A stretch of 64,000 nt of DNA from assembly GCA_029945625.1 (NCBI GenBank), contig JAQSCW010000050.1:1-64000 (forward strand), written 5' to 3'. Positions 15,596 through 24,670 of this stretch are shown in pieces. A program made the position numbers and the translations under genes. Under the pieces are notes generated by a model. The model saw only the letters and a list, made by a program, of their open reading frames with translations. It made no database searches and was not told where the DNA came from. This DNA comes from a bacterium (lineage in GTDB: Bacteria > Bacteroidota > Bacteroidia > B-17B0 > Aurantibacillaceae). Every line of letters starts with the position of its first letter. The first letter of the stretch is position 1.

Positions 15596-16825
15596 TTAAA
15601 ATCCCGTAGCTATATGAAAAAGAATGACGTTTGCCGACATCCCTGCCATGCCTGCCATCGATGACATTCCTGATCCACCCATCGTACCGTTATTTATTTG
15701 GTAACTCACTTTAATAACGGTTCTCCATGTAAACCAATAGTCTAATCCAAACTGTATTTGTGATTGTTCACTTTCCCAAAGAGATTTTTTTGGTGTATTA
15801 TAAACACTATATCTTCCTACCAATTCGAAATTTTTTAGTACCTTATTATCTAGCAGGGAGGGTCTGAAGGCCACTTGTATATAGTATGAACTTGCGTTGT
15901 TCTGAAAGGTATAACGTGCAGTGTCTGAAGGATTGAAGTAGGTCGCGTTGCTAATTTTTGAAACATTGTATTGGCCCTTTATGTCCAATACCCCGCTTAG
16001 CGGCTGGATAATTTTGACAAAACACAAATCTAATGCTGTTAGCAGAGCTGTTACGTTGTTATAATTGAGATCCTTTAATTTTGGATCGCCCGCAAAGGGA
16101 GACTTAAACGAACCCGGCAACGCATAGTAGACGGATCCGCCTAATTCAAGGGAAGAATTTTGCAAAGGTAATATACCGAGCCTGGCTCCAAATGCCTTAT
16201 TTCGATTATTGTCATTCATGTTTTCAAACGACAGCATTCCAGCCTCAGTGGGTTCTTCCGTGCCGTCTTTAATCCTTGGCCCATTAACGGCATATGCGGC
16301 ATAACTTAATTTTGCACTTCCAACCTGAACACCACCTTTTACTTCAACTCCAACATCAGCCATTGGAACCATGCCGTCGTGGCCAAAACCTAGCGGAGCC
16401 GAAGCCAGCTTATTGGACCAGGAAGGATGGAATTTTTCACCAAAGGTTCCAAATGGAATTAGGATCTTTCCTCCTTTTATTACCAGGCCTTTTGTAACCA
16501 AATAGGATGCACTTGCATACCCGAGATTAAGACTGAAGATATTGGACATATATTCCATTTCTAACTCACTTTCAAATAGAAAACGATCGCCGTGTCGCCA
16601 TAAAATAATGGGGTTAAAGGAAGTCATATTAAAACTTAAATCTTCGGAAGACGCATCCAGTCCGAATTGAGTAAACCCCCTTATCATAAAATGTGATTTT
16701 TCTATTTTCTTCAAATCAGTGATTTCACTTTTTACCGCATCTAACTGACTTTGAATACTGTCCTGGGCATAACTTTTGCTTAGACCCAGCAGCAGCCAAA
16801 TCAAAATAAAACGATTAAAATTCAT
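15596..16825 (-). CDS. Outer-membrane porin with a short coiled coil and a Met-rich C-terminus
   Basis: This 409-residue protein has a signal peptide (ending KSYAQ), a short coiled coil (SQLDAVKSEITDLKKIEKS) and then alternating strands ending in a Phe (FHIATGF), as in OprO/P-like barrels. Near the end, methionines at 382, 387, 390, 393 and 396 form an MGGSGMSSMAGMAGM run in the last loop, a pattern that could bind Cu(I). It is packed between two cytochrome c genes (4 and 17 bp). It may pass small ions or copper linked to cytochrome or oxidase assembly. The barrel call is firm; the solute is inferred. Confidence 0.75.
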   Translation of the reverse strand: MNFNRFILIWLLLGLSKSYAQDSIQSQLDAVKSEITDLKKIEKSHFMIRGFTQFGLDASSEDLSFNMTSFNPIILWRHGDRFLFESELEMEYMSNIFSLNLGYASASYLVTKGLVIKGGKILIPFGTFGEKFHPSWSNKLASAPLGFGHDGMVPMADVGVEVKGGVQVGSAKLSYAAYAVNGPRIKDGTEEPTEAGMLSFENMNDNNRNKAFGARLGILPLQNSSLELGGSVYYALPGSFKSPFAGDPKLKDLNYNNVTALLTALDLCFVKIIQPLSGVLDIKGQYNVSKISNATYFNPSDTARYTFQNNASSYYIQVAFRPSLLDNKVLKNFELVGRYSVYNTPKKSLWESEQSQIQFGLDYWFTWRTVIKVSYQINNGTMGGSGMSSMAGMAGMSANVILFHIATGF

Positions 16826-16829
16826 AGTA

Positions 16830-17225
16830 TTACTTTTTGAATGTTCGTATAAAATTCACCAGTTGCCACCTTTGTGTGACCGTGAGTGTGGCTTTGTAGC
16901 TTGCCATAGGGGCGCGGCCCTCGGTCATTTTCCAGAATAATGCACCATCCGTTTGTTGCTGCGTAACCGGCAGAGTAAAATTTCGCGGCTTCGGACTGAG
17001 CGCTAACCCTCCTATGCCGTCTCCTTTTCCTTTTTCACCGTGACAAACGGCACATAATTTGTAGAAGGTTTTTTTTCCTTCTGCCGTAGCCATAACATCT
17101 CCCTTTAGCGGGTTTATGTCCTTATTTGTGCATTCAGGGGCTTTCCACTCGCCGGCAATACCGCTTTGCATCATTTTAAAACCGGAAGCAAGAAAAATTG
17201 CTGTCAGAATTAAAACCTTTTTCAT
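16830..17225 (-). CDS. Monoheme c-type cytochrome
   Basis: This 131-residue protein has a signal peptide (KKVLILTAIFLASG) and one class I cytochrome c domain. The heme motif is CAVCH, followed by GEKGKGDGIGGLAL and PKPRNFT. The distal Met is probably in EGRAPMASYK, and the last helix is WQLVNFIRTF. This form (GxxxYxxxCxxCHGxxGxGDGxGGxxLxPxPRxF) is common among periplasmic electron carriers that feed oxidases or reductases. It lies between the porin and the PKD lipoprotein genes in the same transcript. Confidence 0.9.
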   Translation of the reverse strand: MKKVLILTAIFLASGFKMMQSGIAGEWKAPECTNKDINPLKGDVMATAEGKKTFYKLCAVCHGEKGKGDGIGGLALSPKPRNFTLPVTQQQTDGALFWKMTEGRAPMASYKATLTVTQRWQLVNFIRTFKK

Positions 17226-17236
17226 ATTCCAACGAA

Positions 17237-17551
17237 TTAATTAATACTTATGGATTGTGAGGCATTATCCATGTTCTTCCCTTTCTTATCCATTGTCATT
17301 AGTTTTACCGTATAAGTGCCGGCAGAATTATACACATGTGTACAACTCGCTTCCGTAGATGTAGCTGAACCATCACCAAAATCCCATTCATACTTGTTCG
17401 CATTCATACTGCAACTGCTACTAAAAGGTACTGGCTGCCCGTGTGTGCCAGTTGCCGGAACCTCACAGCACGCCATTGGTTTTTTCATGCATGCTTCCAC
17501 AATAAAAAAGGTGAGTAGAAGCACTGCGAACATATTGATCTTTGTTTTCAT
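17237..17551 (-). CDS. PKD-domain lipoprotein
   Basis: The 104-residue precursor has a lipobox IVEAC, so the protein is lipid-anchored. The remainder is a single PKD (Ig-like) domain: YEWDFGDGSATSTE, then THVYNSAGTYTVKL, ending in SISIN. An unusual CC pair (MACCEVP) and two further cysteines (SSCSMN, ASCTH) could form disulfides or bind metal. It is the first gene of the cytochrome/porin cluster and lies 86 nt downstream of a Crp/Fnr-like palindrome. It may scaffold the cytochromes at the outer membrane; this is inferred from position only. Confidence 0.75.
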   Translation of the reverse strand: MKTKINMFAVLLLTFFIVEACMKKPMACCEVPATGTHGQPVPFSSSCSMNANKYEWDFGDGSATSTEASCTHVYNSAGTYTVKLMTMDKKGKNMDNASQSISIN

Positions 17552-17605
17552 GATTATTTTTTTAGATTATATAATTATATTTTTTACAGAAAAAATTCTT
17601 TCAAT

Positions 17606-17650
17606 ACAAAATACATCAATCATACGAACAATGACAATGACTTAGGTCAT
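17606..17650 (-). promoter_or_regulatory. Crp/Fnr-like operator and weak -7 box of the cytochrome cluster
   Basis: ATGAC-TTAG-GTCAT at 17637-17650 is a perfect 5+5 inverted repeat with a four-base centre, the TGAC-N4-GTCA form used by Crp/Fnr-family regulators. On the minus strand a near-match to the -7 box (GTATTTTG, 17606-17613) follows. The operator centre then lies about 44 bases upstream of the inferred transcript start, a position suited to activation. Confidence 0.5.
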
Positions 17651-17944
17651 GCACATATTGCCAAGGTATTGCTTGCGCCGTTTTTTCAGAATACCGTTAA
17701 ATCTCAAAAATTCCACTTCTCTAATTTTCTAAAATCAGCACATTAGAATCAGAATTTGACTCGTATTCTGAAATAATCGTATCACATTTCTTAAAAAAAT
17801 CGGTCACGGAGAGAGAAAAAGCCTGTTTATATGTCAACGCTATGTTTTCTCAGGGAAGTTATTTTCTTACCTATCCGGGACACAAGATTCTCCAAAGACT
17901 CTAAAAGACGACTTAAATCCCTAAAAAACCTGACTCAAATCATA

Positions 17945-17973
17945 TTTGCATAAATTCAATTTTCCTATTTTTG
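17945..17973 (+). promoter_or_regulatory. Bacteroidota promoter for the thioredoxin-like cargo gene
   Basis: TTTG at 17945-17948 and TATTTTTG at 17966-17973 (exact TAnnTTTG) are separated by 17 bases. The predicted leader to ATG 18074 is about 95 nt. The rest of the gap 17651-18073 shows no gene. Confidence 0.5.
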
Positions 17974-18073
17974 ATTGAGGAAGGTATTTTGAAATCAGCG
18001 ACAAGGAAGATGGCAGATGATTTCGGTTTGAATTTGTTTGGCATTAGATAGATCATCATTAAACATAACAGGA

Positions 18074-18862
18074 ATGAAAAAGATAGTAGCAGTGGGAATG
18101 GCCTTTATTTTCGGACTATTTTCATTAAACAGTCAAACTGCAGTGAATTTCAATGCCAACGATTGTGCGGGCAACAATCATGATCTTTTTACTGAATTGG
18201 ATGCCGGCAAAATTATTGTTTTGGTATGGGTGATGCCCTGCGCTGTGTGCATTGGACCTGCCATTGGAGCAGGAAACACAGTAAAAACGTATACTGCATC
18301 ACACCCCGAAGTGAAATATTATTTGGCAGACGATTTGGCAAACACCACCTGTGCTACACTTGGCAGTTGGGCTACTACGAATGGGATTGCCAATGCCACC
18401 AAATTTTCTGATGCAGGTGTAAATGAAACCGGTTACGGTGCCACGGGTATGCCGCACATAGTTGTGCTATCCGGCAAGAACCATCTGGTTTACGGAAATC
18501 AGCGCGATGTATTGGATGTCAATTTGCTCAAGCAGTCGATTGACGCAGCCATTGCGGCCAATTCAAGTACGGTAACAGGATTAAAAGCTCTGGGATCCTT
18601 AGCAAATGGTGCTCGCTTATTTCCCAATCCCTCTAATAATTTAATTCATATTAATTTTGAGCTCTCACAGATTTCGCCAATCAGTATAGAGATCATCAAT
18701 GAATTGGGAATAACCGTCAAGTCTATTTTGGCGGAATCTCCGCAAAACGGAACAAACACGTATGATATTTCACTTGACGACATTTCAATAAATGGAATTT
18801 ATTTTCTAAGTCTAAATATAGGTGACGAAAAAACACTTTTAAAATTTGCGATCCAACAGTAA
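18074..18862 (+). CDS. T9SS cargo with a thioredoxin-like domain
   Basis: The protein is 262 residues from ATG 18074; twelve upstream in-frame codons lack a signal. The signal peptide ends near LNSQ. A thioredoxin-like domain follows, with the redox pair in VWVMPCAVCIGPA and the cis-Pro loop in GATGMPHIVVLSG. Two further cysteines (NDCAG, TTCATL) may form a structural disulfide. From LFPNPSNN to LLKFAIQQ the chain is a T9SS sorting domain, so the redox domain is sent to the cell surface or medium. A barrel gene and an Omp28-like gene, also with surface CxxC-type motifs, follow on the same strand. Confidence 0.8.
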   Translation: MKKIVAVGMAFIFGLFSLNSQTAVNFNANDCAGNNHDLFTELDAGKIIVLVWVMPCAVCIGPAIGAGNTVKTYTASHPEVKYYLADDLANTTCATLGSWATTNGIANATKFSDAGVNETGYGATGMPHIVVLSGKNHLVYGNQRDVLDVNLLKQSIDAAIAANSSTVTGLKALGSLANGARLFPNPSNNLIHINFELSQISPISIEIINELGITVKSILAESPQNGTNTYDISLDDISINGIYFLSLNIGDEKTLLKFAIQQ

Positions 18863-18904
18863 AATAATCTATTAATCTCAACTCCTTAAAGGCAAGAGAA
18901 ATTC

Positions 18905-19912
18905 ATGAAGTCGGCACGTATCCTTCCCCTTTGTTTTTTTGTTTTTGGAATTCCAGGTTTCATTTTTTCCCAGGGTTGCTGTTCCGGTGGCGGGGGAAGT
19001 CCAATTGCAGGTGGGGCCTCACAGGGGGTTTTGCTTGATAGACAAATGGAGGTAATGGTGAATCACCAGTATTTGCAGTCAGACAAATTTTATTCCGGAG
19101 ACAAAGACACAGCAAAACTCTTCGACAAGTTGTACAGTAATTATCTTTACTTCAGGGTGGCTTATGGCATAACCAAAGACCTTACCATGTCGGTTGAAAC
19201 AGGCTATTTTATTAATAAATCACTGATCAGTCTGGAGCACCGTGACACGATTAGTTCATCCGGCATTGCAGATTTAATTTTATTTCCGCGTTACGATATC
19301 ATTAATCGTACAACGGAAACTCATCGCACGGAATGGACGGTTGGTCTTGGGTATAAAATTCCCCTGGGAAAACACAATGACTCAACGGTGTCATATATAG
19401 ATCCCACAACCGCCCAAAAATATTATACTACCTCGCCCCCTACCGTTCAACCCACCAATGGATCCAATGATTATATTTTTTATACATTCCTCTCGCGCAA
19501 TTATACGCAGAAGAATTTCCGTGTTTTTGGAAATGCCCTCTACATCAGAAAAGGCTGGAATTCTTTAGGTGAGAAGTTTGGCGATTATGCCAGCATGAGT
19601 GTTTTTGTGAGTAAAACGTATTTGAAACACTGGGGGGTAACCCTGCAATTAAAGGGAGAGCACATTGCCAAAATGCAGGCGGCAAAAAATGTAGATTTGG
19701 TTGCCAGTTATAATGTGTATACACAATCTACAGGCGGAAAAACGGTGTATCTGGTGCCCCAGTTAAGTTATTCAAAAAAAGCTCTTACTATTTTTGCTTT
19801 GGCGAACCTGCCAGTATACCAGTATTTAAATGGCGTGCAAATAGGCACCCAGTATTTTATTACCAGCGGTTTGTCTTATCGCTTCTACATGAAGAAACCT
19901 ATCGGGGAATAA
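18905..19912 (+). CDS. Outer-membrane barrel protein with N-terminal CCSGGGGSP motif
   Basis: This 335-residue protein has a signal peptide ending at FSQ, directly followed by GCCSGGGGSPIAGGASQG, a motif shared by a Bacteroidota group usually annotated as transporter or hypothetical. The rest alternates in strand patterns (YFRVAYGITKDLTMSVETGYF, WTVGLGYKIPLGKHN, YFITSGLSYRFYMKK), consistent with a beta-barrel of about 12-14 strands. The exposed CC after the signal could bind metal or be oxidised. It is 42 bp after the thioredoxin-like cargo gene and probably co-transcribed. The substrate is unknown. Confidence 0.65.
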   Translation: MKSARILPLCFFVFGIPGFIFSQGCCSGGGGSPIAGGASQGVLLDRQMEVMVNHQYLQSDKFYSGDKDTAKLFDKLYSNYLYFRVAYGITKDLTMSVETGYFINKSLISLEHRDTISSSGIADLILFPRYDIINRTTETHRTEWTVGLGYKIPLGKHNDSTVSYIDPTTAQKYYTTSPPTVQPTNGSNDYIFYTFLSRNYTQKNFRVFGNALYIRKGWNSLGEKFGDYASMSVFVSKTYLKHWGVTLQLKGEHIAKMQAAKNVDLVASYNVYTQSTGGKTVYLVPQLSYSKKALTIFALANLPVYQYLNGVQIGTQYFITSGLSYRFYMKKPIGE

Positions 19913-20078
19913 ACTTGCACCTGCAGAAAGTTAATTGTCTATCAAACAAGCCCTTAAACGAGCATATTTACCTTCACTATACGGCAAGACTCAATTTTAA
20001 CATTTTAATTTGAACTTAATCTCAATAATTGCTTACTTTTAGTTACTCACGATTTTAACCCGCTAACAATTTATTCTC

Positions 20079-22022
20079 ATGTTAAAATTCCAACTGGGCC
20101 TAAGTTTGTTTTTTTTGTGTTTTCAGTCGATTTCGCAGTCAACGCGGATGTCACTCTATGAATCATTTTGTGGTGAAACTTGTCCGCCCTGCTATCCTTC
20201 GAATATTCTGTTACACACTTTACTCACCGCTCCCACCAATACCTCCAAAGCAGTAGGAATCAGCTGGCACACTCCAATTCCTTCAGCACCCAGCAATACC
20301 TGGTCCCTTTATCAAACGAATAAGATAGAAAATGATTGGCGCTGGAAGCAAAACCCTCTTGGTTATGGATATAATATCAATTCAGTTCCCAATGGCAGGC
20401 TCGACGGGCAAAGCTCTATAGTGTTTGGCGCTCTTAGTGATCATACAGCGAATATGACCAATACGGTAATTGCTACCGCTCAATCGTATACCACTCCATT
20501 TTCCATTTACACTAATCGTACTTGGGATGCCACATACAGTTCCATAAACCTGAATATGATTATATTTTCTTCATCAAGTTTCACGGCTGTTGGAAATTTA
20601 ATTTGCCGCGTGGTGATGATTGAAAGGGAGATTCATTTTCCAATACAACCCGGTACCAACGGCGAAAAAGACTTTTACAACGTAGCCATTCGTTCTTTTC
20701 CAACACTGCAAGCGGGCACCCCCATGAGTGCGAATTGGATATCTGGACAAGGTCAATCTTTTCTTCTGAATTGTCCTCTGCCTTCCTACGTGAGAAGCTT
20801 AAATGAGGTGGCATTTGTTGTGTTCATTCAGGACGACGGCGATAAAAAAATCTGGCAAACCACATTAGTTGAAAAAACCAGTGAAGTTCTTAACGATGCA
20901 GAAGCGCTCCGCGGGGTGCCGACAGGTAATTATTGCAGCTCCTTCTCAACTAATTTATGGGTGAAAAATAAAGGACTCAATACAATTACCAATATGACCA
21001 TTGTTCCAAGCGTTGATAACAACATAGTGGCTCCTGTATCAGTAACGTGTAATATTTTTGCAGGAGACTCGGCCCTAGTTCCAGTATGGTCGCAATCGAT
21101 AACTCAAGGCCCGCATACGCTCGGCTTTAACATTAGCAATATAAACAATGGGGATTATTACCCGGGAAATAATCAAACAATTTCCACCATTCATGTGTTT
21201 CAGAATTTTCAGGGGAATCCTGTGGTGGAAGGTTTTGCCGGCGTCTTTCCCCCTCTCAATTGGTCGCTAGGTATATCTGCCGGCAATAGTTCGGTAAATT
21301 GGGTAAAAATAAATGGTTGTGGCGGCTACCAACTCTCGTCAGAGTGTTGTGGAGTTACCTTAAATAATGTTCAATTGGGAAAAACGAGAGAACTTTTTTT
21401 GCCCTCTGTAAATTTATTAGGTGCAAGCACTCCCAGTTTAACTTTTGATCTCTCTTATGGCTTAGATTTAAAACATGTCACCTTTGATTCTCTAAAAGTT
21501 TATGCATCAACCGATTGTGGTTTATCCTGGTTTTCTTGCTATTCAAAGTACGGTCAGCAATTAGCAACAGCCCTCGATTCACTCGGAAATTTTGTACCAA
21601 GTTCAAAATACCAATGGCGCACAGAAACAGTTCCTCTCAATATGTTGAATAATGCTACAGTTGCCCTTAAATTTGTCGCTATTTCGGGCACCGGAAATCG
21701 TTTATATATTGACAATATAAATCTTTCGCAAAAAAATAGCGTCGGAATTTCAAACACGAGGTTATCGACACAGAATGTAGATCTTTACCCAAATCCGGGA
21801 AGTGGAATATTCACTTTGAAGATTCTTGAACAGGGATCTGAACAGGTACACGTAACGGTTGTGAACCAAATTGGACAAAAGATCATGTCTAAGACATATC
21901 AGGTAAACGATAACATAGGAGAATTTAGTATTGACCTTAGCTCATGCAGTTCTGGATTGTATCAAGTAATTATTGAAATGAATACCGAAACAATAATTAA
22001 GAAATTGAATCTTTCCAATTAA
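20079..22022 (+). CDS. Omp28-like T9SS cargo with a choice-of-anchor J-type domain
   Basis: This 647-residue protein has a signal peptide (LGLSLFFLCFQSISQ), then an Omp28-like region opening with LYESFCGETCPPCYPSN, a thioredoxin-like start with a CxxxCxxC arrangement. A beta-sandwich middle follows, and a region about 390-555 resembles the choice-of-anchor J/MAM-like fold (VVEGFAGVFPPLNWS, LTFDLSYG, YIDNINLS). The end (LYPNPGSGIFTLKI...SGLYQVII...KKLNLSN) is a T9SS sorting domain. It is likely a cell-surface protein. It is the third gene in a row here with an exposed Cys motif. No enzyme activity can be assigned. Confidence 0.8.
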   Translation: MLKFQLGLSLFFLCFQSISQSTRMSLYESFCGETCPPCYPSNILLHTLLTAPTNTSKAVGISWHTPIPSAPSNTWSLYQTNKIENDWRWKQNPLGYGYNINSVPNGRLDGQSSIVFGALSDHTANMTNTVIATAQSYTTPFSIYTNRTWDATYSSINLNMIIFSSSSFTAVGNLICRVVMIEREIHFPIQPGTNGEKDFYNVAIRSFPTLQAGTPMSANWISGQGQSFLLNCPLPSYVRSLNEVAFVVFIQDDGDKKIWQTTLVEKTSEVLNDAEALRGVPTGNYCSSFSTNLWVKNKGLNTITNMTIVPSVDNNIVAPVSVTCNIFAGDSALVPVWSQSITQGPHTLGFNISNINNGDYYPGNNQTISTIHVFQNFQGNPVVEGFAGVFPPLNWSLGISAGNSSVNWVKINGCGGYQLSSECCGVTLNNVQLGKTRELFLPSVNLLGASTPSLTFDLSYGLDLKHVTFDSLKVYASTDCGLSWFSCYSKYGQQLATALDSLGNFVPSSKYQWRTETVPLNMLNNATVALKFVAISGTGNRLYIDNINLSQKNSVGISNTRLSTQNVDLYPNPGSGIFTLKILEQGSEQVHVTVVNQIGQKIMSKTYQVNDNIGEFSIDLSSCSSGLYQVIIEMNTETIIKKLNLSN

Positions 22023-22047
22023 CTTTCTAGGTATTGATTTCCGCGAT

Positions 22048-22959
22048 CTACTTATGCTCCGCCCCTTCCATCACCGCAAAAATATGGAGGATAGAGGGAA
22101 ACAAAGCGTCCATGGTTTCAGCGGCGCCCTTGGTAGAACCAGGTACAGCGAGAATAAGAGTATTGCCCTTCATGCCGGCCACACTTCGAGAGAGCATGGC
22201 ATAAGGCGTTCGGTTTTGCCCATAACTTCTGGCTGCCTCCATAATGCCCGGAATTTCACGGTCAAACATCGGACGAATAGCCTCCGGAGTTACGTCACGA
22301 CGTGAAAGTCCGGTGCCACCGGTGAAAATAATCAAGTCAGTTTTTAATTCGTAAAGAGCATTTACCTTGTTTTGGATGTCTTTGATTTCATCAGGAATTA
22401 CAGAATAATCTGAAATAGAAATGGCAAAGGCTTCTAGTTTTTTAATGATTGTTTTGCCGGCCTTGTCTTCTTTTTTGCCGGCAGAAATAGTGTCTGAACA
22501 TACCACCACGGCCGCTTTAAGACCTTTCGGAAGCGCATCTTTATAATCTGATTTGCCACCTTTTTTTGCAAGTAATTTTATAGAGCTTATCTCAATGCCT
22601 TTATCAATGGGTTTCAACATATCGTACATGGTGAGTGCCACTACCGAGACCCCGTGCATGGCTTCTACTTCCACGCCTGTTTTATATACAGTGCGCACTT
22701 CCATATTGATGAAGATCTGCAAACCTTTGATTTCATAACTTACGGCCGTGTATTCAATGGGCAAGGGGTGACAATCGGGGATCATCTCGCTGGTACGTTT
22801 TACGGCAAATAAACCTGCTGTTTTCGCCATTTCAAATACCTCGCCTTTTGGTACCGTTTTATTTACAAGGGCATCAATGGTTTCTTGTTTGCTCACCGAA
22901 ACAATTGCTTGCGCGGTGGCTATGCGAAGTGTATTGGATTTAAAAGTTATATCAACCAT
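22048..22959 (-). CDS. moaCB: MoaC-MoaB fusion for molybdenum cofactor synthesis
   Basis: The protein is 303 residues. Residues 1-145 are MoaC (cyclic pyranopterin monophosphate synthase), with [24 protein letters not shown] and KKGGKSD. Residues 148-303 are a MoaB/MogA-type molybdopterin adenylyltransferase, with [27 protein letters not shown] and [13 protein letters not shown]. The fusion joins an early and a late step of the pathway and is common in Bacteroidota. It is the last gene of the minus-strand cofactor operon, 115 bp after moaE. No moaA, which provides the MoaC substrate, is in the window. Confidence 0.94.
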   Translation of the reverse strand: MVDITFKSNTLRIATAQAIVSVSKQETIDALVNKTVPKGEVFEMAKTAGLFAVKRTSEMIPDCHPLPIEYTAVSYEIKGLQIFINMEVRTVYKTGVEVEAMHGVSVVALTMYDMLKPIDKGIEISSIKLLAKKGGKSDYKDALPKGLKAAVVVCSDTISAGKKEDKAGKTIIKKLEAFAISISDYSVIPDEIKDIQNKVNALYELKTDLIIFTGGTGLSRRDVTPEAIRPMFDREIPGIMEAARSYGQNRTPYAMLSRSVAGMKGNTLILAVPGSTKGAAETMDALFPSILHIFAVMEGAEHK

Positions 22960-23074
22960 ATTCTGTGTTCGAAAATTTATACTATAAAATTAATATTCAT
23001 TTTTTAACGCCTTCACAAGTGAACAAGGTTTTAAATTTGGTTTATTGGCTTCTCTTCATTCTTGAAGGAAAGAG

Positions 23075-23518
23075 CTAGGTATTTGTTTTCCACACATGCG
23101 TCTCGTCCTCAAACATTTCCTTTCCCCAAACAGGAACCTCTTTTTTAATTTGTTCTACAATTTCGCGGCAGGCCTCAAAGGCAGCAGCGCGGTGCGCCGA
23201 TGATACAAAAACAAAAAGACTCATTTCGCCGGCCTTCACAACACCAACACTGTGATAGATATGCATGCAGATGAGATCGTATTTTTTAAAGGCGGATTCA
23301 CGAATGTGGTAAAATTTTTCCTCCGCCATCTCAGCATAAGCTGAATACTCAATAGCAAGTACTGTTTTATTTTCTACCACATCAGTTCTTACCTGACCCA
23401 AAAATATGGAATGGGCGCCAATGTTTGTTTTGCTGCTGTGTTTGGCAATGCTATTGGCGATAAAGGAAGCCGGGATGGGCCCCTGCATCAGTACCGTTTG
23501 TTTTTTCTTTTCCGCCAT
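23075..23518 (-). CDS. moaE: Molybdopterin synthase large subunit MoaE
   Basis: The protein is 147 residues from ATG 23518; an upstream TTG would overlap moeB. MoaE family motifs are visible: GAHSIFLGQVRTDV, AIEYSAYAEMAEEKF, the catalytic-lobe VGVVKAGEMSLFVFVSSAHR and EVPVWGKEMF. With MoaD it inserts the dithiolene sulfurs into precursor Z. It starts 5 bp after moeB, implying coupled translation. Confidence 0.94.
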   Translation of the reverse strand: MAEKKKQTVLMQGPIPASFIANSIAKHSSKTNIGAHSIFLGQVRTDVVENKTVLAIEYSAYAEMAEEKFYHIRESAFKKYDLICMHIYHSVGVVKAGEMSLFVFVSSAHRAAAFEACREIVEQIKKEVPVWGKEMFEDETHVWKTNT

Positions 23519-23523
23519 TGTTC

Positions 23524-24645
23524 TTATAGATCTGAGTTCTTTTTCCAATTTTCAATCCCACCTTCTAAACTATAGGCGGTGCACGTCGCAAAGGTATTCT
23601 TTAAGATTTGAACTGCTTGTGCACTTCGTTTTCCGGAAGTACAAAATACAATAAAAGTTCGTTCAGGCGTAAGGCGCTTCATCTCTTCCTTAAATATACT
23701 AAAAGGGATCTTTACATGTTCAAATTCATGTACTCCCGGAATTTCACCATACTCTCGTACGTCAATGATATTAAGAGGTTCGCGGCTTCTCAAGGCATTA
23801 AAATCTAGCACTGAGATCTGATGCCTGCCTGCTGAAGGATCACAGTGTAAGGCATAATCAAATGCTAAAAACTCCGGTTTGTTTTTTGGAAATTCTACTT
23901 TTGTCAGCATGGCCGGCCTTATTTCAAAGTCATAAAATGAATTGTTGAGTGCGTTGTAACTCACAATTTTATTGCTGAGGGGATTTCCAATCCTTGTTAT
24001 GATTTTGATGGCCTCGGTAGCCTGCATGGTGCCAATGATGCCGGGTATTACACCCAAAACGCCGGCTTCGTTGCAGGAGGGAATAGAACCTGAATCAGGG
24101 GGCAATGGAAAAAGATCACGGTAATTTGCTTTTTGTTTGGTGTCCTTCGTTTCGAGATTAAACACTCCCACTTGTCCTTCAAATCGCACTACAGCGCCGT
24201 AAACCATGGGTTTGTTCAAAATAACGCAGGCATCATTGACGAGGTAGCGTGTGGGAAAATTATCAGAACCGTCTATCACCAAATCGTAATTTGAAATGAG
24301 CTCCAATGCATTATTTGTGTTAATGGCGTATTGGTAGGCATCTATTGAAATCTCGGGATTTAATAATCTCAGTTTTTTGGCGGCTATTTCTGCCTTAAAT
24401 AGACCGATATCGTCGATGGTGTACAAAATCTGCCTGTGGAGATTGGACAATTCCACCCGGTCGAAATCGACGATGCCAATTCTCCCTATTCCTGCAGCGG
24501 CTAGGTACTGTAAGGCGGGACAACCAAGGCCGCCGGCACCGATCACCAGCACTTTTGCATTCAATAATTTATCCTGCGCGCCTTTACCAAATTCCTTTAA
24601 TTGAATTTGTCGTTGATAGCGCGCGTATTTATCCTGTGCACTCAT
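23524..24645 (-). CDS. moeB: MoeB/ThiF-like E1 enzyme with C-terminal rhodanese domain
   Basis: The protein has 373 residues. Residues 1-240 form the adenylation domain: VLVIGAGGLGCPALQYL binds ATP, with DFDRVELSNLHRQILY, IDGSDNFPTRYLVND and SCNEAGVLGVIPG. Residues 270-373 are a rhodanese domain whose likely active Cys is in FIVFCTSGKRS. It activates the MoaD C-terminus and, through the rhodanese, can supply sulfur. The two CxxC pairs that hold structural zinc in E. coli MoeB are not visible: the first site reads NYRDLFP. The gene is 25 bp after moaD and 5 bp before moaE. Confidence 0.9.
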   Translation of the reverse strand: MSAQDKYARYQRQIQLKEFGKGAQDKLLNAKVLVIGAGGLGCPALQYLAAAGIGRIGIVDFDRVELSNLHRQILYTIDDIGLFKAEIAAKKLRLLNPEISIDAYQYAINTNNALELISNYDLVIDGSDNFPTRYLVNDACVILNKPMVYGAVVRFEGQVGVFNLETKDTKQKANYRDLFPLPPDSGSIPSCNEAGVLGVIPGIIGTMQATEAIKIITRIGNPLSNKIVSYNALNNSFYDFEIRPAMLTKVEFPKNKPEFLAFDYALHCDPSAGRHQISVLDFNALRSREPLNIIDVREYGEIPGVHEFEHVKIPFSIFKEEMKRLTPERTFIVFCTSGKRSAQAVQILKNTFATCTAYSLEGGIENWKKNSDL

Positions 24646-24670
24646 TCAAAAACTATTTTCATCTCAACAT

